DNA from: Sphingomonas sp. CCH9-E2
Lineage (GTDB): Bacteria > Pseudomonadota > Alphaproteobacteria > Sphingomonadales > Sphingomonadaceae
DNA: 18,130 bases
Direction of reading: 5' to 3'
NCBI RefSeq assembly: GCF_001557215.1
Contig: NZ_LSJM01000054.1
Location: forward strand, 1-18,130
In this document: piece after piece, positions 16,303 to 18,130 of the stretch
Position numbering within the stretch: position 1 is the first letter of the stretch
How the letters are laid out: each line of letters begins with the position of its first letter
Notes under the pieces: model-generated
Told to the model about the DNA's origin: nothing
Databases searched by the model: none
The model's input: the letters and a program-made list of their open reading frames with translations, nothing else
Translations under genes and position numbers: made by a program

Positions 16303-16322
16303 GTGTCGTATCGATGCGACAC
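16303..16322. promoter_or_regulatory. 20-bp dyad upstream of lemA
   Basis: GTGTCG (16303-16308) and CGACAC (16317-16322) are inverted around TATCGATG, so only one base pair of the 20-bp dyad fails to match. It lies 20 bp before the lemA ATG, between a possible -35 TTGCGG (16298-16303) and a weak -10 (16322-16327). It could be an operator for lemA or for the divergent mscL. The rest of the 142-bp intergenic region shows nothing clear. Confidence 0.4.
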
Positions 16323-16342
16323 ACTATGAGGGACTCATCGCG

Positions 16343-16927
16343 ATGAAGCTTCGTCTGGTTGCCGCGCTGGTTGCTGCGGCCATGCTGTCCGCCTGCGGGC
16401 TCAACAGCGTTCCGACCGCCGAGGAAAATGCGAAGGCGAAATGGGCGGAGGTGCAGAATCAGTATCAGCGCCGCGCCGATCTGATCCCCAACCTCGTTCA
16501 GACGGTGAAGGCTGCCGGTGCGCAGGAAAAGGCAGTTCTGGTCGAGGTGACCCAGGCACGCGCCGCCGCAACGCAGGTGCGCGTCAGCGACGCCGATTTG
16601 ACCGATCCCGCCAAACTCGCCGCCTATGACCGCGTCCAGGCGGGCGTGACCCTGTCGCTGCAGCGGCTGCAGGAGGCGTATCCCGAGCTTAAGAGCCAGG
16701 CCAATTACGCCACGCTGATGACCCAGCTGGAGGGCACGGAGAACCGCATCGGCATCGCCCGCCGCGATTATAACGAGGCGGTGCAGAGCTATAACACGAC
16801 CATCCGCACCTTCCCCGACGCGATCGGTGCCAAGATCTTCTACGGTGCCAAGCCGATGGCTCCGTTCCAAGCAACTACGCCCGGTGCTGACACCGCGCCC
16901 AAGGTCGATTTCGGGAACGGCAACTGA
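16343..16927 (+). CDS. LemA-family lipoprotein
   Basis: A 194-residue LemA protein. The signal sequence MKLRLVAALVAAAMLSAC has a lipobox LSAC (Cys18). The LemA helical core follows: WAEVQNQYQRRADLIPNLVQTVKAA, YPELKSQANYATLMTQLEGTENRIGIARRDYNEAVQSYN and FPDAIGAKIF. The biochemical role of LemA is not settled; the gene commonly sits next to TPM-domain genes, as here. The ATG at 16343 has GAGGGA 9 bases upstream; the frame is open further upstream to 16082, but that part overlaps mscL in antisense and lacks homology. The stop overlaps the presumed start of the next gene. Confidence 0.92.
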   Translation: MKLRLVAALVAAAMLSACGLNSVPTAEENAKAKWAEVQNQYQRRADLIPNLVQTVKAAGAQEKAVLVEVTQARAAATQVRVSDADLTDPAKLAAYDRVQAGVTLSLQRLQEAYPELKSQANYATLMTQLEGTENRIGIARRDYNEAVQSYNTTIRTFPDAIGAKIFYGAKPMAPFQATTPGADTAPKVDFGNGN

Positions 16928-17433
16928 TCGACTACCGCCTTCTGCCGCTCTTGCTCCTCGCCGGGTGCGGGACGGCAGGGTCGGGGCCGACGTCCGCTGC
17001 GTCGCCGACGCTGCCAGCGCTGACCGGGCGCGTCGTCGATGCGGCGGACCTGCTGCCAACGGACAAGGAGGCGTTGCTCGACCGTATGTTGCGAACCACC
17101 GAGCGCGCTACGCGCGGCCAGTTCGTCGTCGTCACCTTGCCCACGCTGAACGGTCGCAAGATCGAGGATGTCGGGATGGAGCTGGGCCGGACTTGGAAGA
17201 TCGGTCGGGCAGATGTCGATGACGGTGTGATGCTGATCGTCGCGCCCAACGAGCGGCAGGTGCGGATCGAGGCCGGCTATGGCCTCGAAGGCGTGCTGCG
17301 CGACGAAGAGGCAAAGGCGATCACCACCGACACGATCATTTCGCGCATTCGTTCTGGCAATATGCCCGGGGCGATCCTGGCCGGCAGTGCCGCGATCATC
17401 CGGGAAATCAACGTACCGGGAGCAACGCCATGA
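16924..17433 (+). CDS. TPM-domain lipoprotein (YgcG-like), non-standard start
   Basis: The protein carries a TPM domain (TGRVVDAADLLPTDKEALLDRML ... GVMLIVAPNERQVRIEAGYGLEGVL), about 169 residues, with no C-terminal membrane helix. The only standard start, TTG 16951, would leave just five residues before the lipobox cysteine, too short for a signal peptide. Upstream in frame, residues IDYRLLPLLLLAGC (Cys15) make a normal lipoprotein signal. The start must then be CTG at 16924, overlapping the lemA TGA (CTGA), with GGGA 7 bases before it, or ATC at 16927. Coupled to lemA and, by ATGA at 17430, to the next gene. The TPM family is implicated in membrane-protein or photosystem quality control in some organisms; the bacterial role is unclear. 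Confidence 0.82.
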   Translation: MIDYRLLPLLLLAGCGTAGSGPTSAASPTLPALTGRVVDAADLLPTDKEALLDRMLRTTERATRGQFVVVTLPTLNGRKIEDVGMELGRTWKIGRADVDDGVMLIVAPNERQVRIEAGYGLEGVLRDEEAKAITTDTIISRIRSGNMPGAILAGSAAIIREINVPGATP

Positions 17434-18130
17434 GGTTCGTGCATCTGGTTCTCGCGCTGCTGCTCACCGCCTTTGCGGGGCAGGCGGCATCGGCGCAGAC
17501 CTTTCCCAAGCTGACGGGGCGGGTGGTCGATGGCGCCGATCTGCTCAGTCCCGCGCAGGAGGCGGAGCTGTCCGCCATGTCGGAGGCCACCGAGAAGGCG
17601 ACCGGGCGGCAGCTGGTGGTCGCCACCGTCCCGGACCTGCAGGGCTATCTGATCGAGGATTTCGGTTACCGGCTTGGTCGCGACTGGGGGATTGGGCAGA
17701 AGGACGCCGACAATGGCATCATCCTGCTGGTCGCGCCGAAGGAGCGCAAGGTGCGGATCGAGGTCGGCTATGGCCTTGAGCCGATCATGACCGACGCGCT
17801 GTCGGGGATGATCATCCGCGATACGATCATCCCGCGCTTCAAGGACAAGGACATGCCCGGCGGGATCATGGCGGGTGCGGCCGCGATCAACGAGCAGCTC
17901 AAGCTGCCGCTCGAAGCCGCCGAGGCGCGGGCCAAGCAGCTGATCGACAGCGGCAAGTCGCGCAAGAAGGACGGGGCGGGGGCGATCGTGCTGATCTTCT
18001 GGATCGCGATCCTGTTGTTCGTGGTCCTGCCGATCCTGATCGGTGCGGCGCGCGGCAAGAAATATCGCCGGGGCCGGGCGCCGGTGGTGATCTGGGGTCC
18101 TGGTTGGGGCGGCGGCGGGTCGTCCTGGGG
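17430..18130 (+). CDS. TPM-domain membrane protein (3'-truncated by window edge)
   Basis: The frame starts with ATG at 17430, overlapping the previous stop, and remains open to the window end (233 complete codons). It has a signal peptide (MRFVHLVLALLLTAFAGQAASAQ), then a TPM domain (TGRVVDGADLLSPAQEAELSAM ... NGIILLVAPKERKVRIEVGYGLEPIM). A basic linker, one membrane helix (AIVLIFWIAILLFVVLPILIGAA, about residues 188-210) and the start of a Gly/Trp-rich tail follow. This is the classic YgcG-like architecture: exported TPM domain, membrane anchor, glycine-rich end. It appears to be a tandem paralogue of the preceding lipoprotein. Confidence 0.9.
   Translation, partial: MRFVHLVLALLLTAFAGQAASAQTFPKLTGRVVDGADLLSPAQEAELSAMSEATEKATGRQLVVATVPDLQGYLIEDFGYRLGRDWGIGQKDADNGIILLVAPKERKVRIEVGYGLEPIMTDALSGMIIRDTIIPRFKDKDMPGGIMAGAAAINEQLKLPLEAAEARAKQLIDSGKSRKKDGAGAIVLIFWIAILLFVVLPILIGAARGKKYRRGRAPVVIWGPGWGGGGSSW

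Overview
The window is a high-GC chromosomal segment whose gene content points to a sphingomonad alphaproteobacterium. The evidence is the infB-rbfA...truB-rpsO-pnp translation/RNA-decay cluster, a circularly permuted two-piece tmRNA with tag ANDNEALAIAA, and the general codon bias. Genus-level placement is inference only.

Layout. Positions 1-2531 hold the 3' part of infB and then rbfA, separated by a large inverted repeat that also supplies the rbfA ribosome binding site. At 2540-3215 there is a VapB/VapC-type toxin-antitoxin pair with its own candidate promoter and operator, followed with no gap by thymidine kinase (3216-3800). A perfect 30-bp inverted repeat (3816-3897) closes that block. 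A new run then begins: an M50/site-2-protease-like membrane protein whose zinc motif is broken (4006-4698), truB, rpsO with its terminator, and pnp with a structured leader and a terminator (6077-8466). The classical infB-rbfA-truB-rpsO-pnp order is therefore split by about 2.2 kb of accessory and metabolic genes.

At 8479-9804, on the minus strand and convergent with pnp, lies a striking protein. It has KdpD-type membrane helices (DUF4118), a GAF-like region and a remnant of the KdpD histidine-kinase dimerisation helix in which the phospho-histidine is glutamine. These are joined directly to a KdpE-type winged-helix DNA-binding domain, with no ATPase and no receiver domain. It is divergent from a kup potassium transporter (9903-11837). 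I read this as a two-component system collapsed into a one-component, membrane-bound regulator of potassium uptake; this is the leading candidate for an undescribed system in the window.

The right part holds a translationally coupled exported pair (a DUF885 metallohydrolase and a beta-lactamase-fold lipoprotein), then the ssrA tmRNA on the minus strand. Next come an Rrf2-family regulator and mscL, which converge and share the TTAA stop tetranucleotide, and finally a lemA lipoprotein followed by two consecutive TPM-domain proteins. The first TPM protein appears to use a non-standard start codon; the second runs off the end of the window. Kup, its putative regulator and MscL all relate to potassium and turgor, but nothing in the sequence shows that they are co-regulated.
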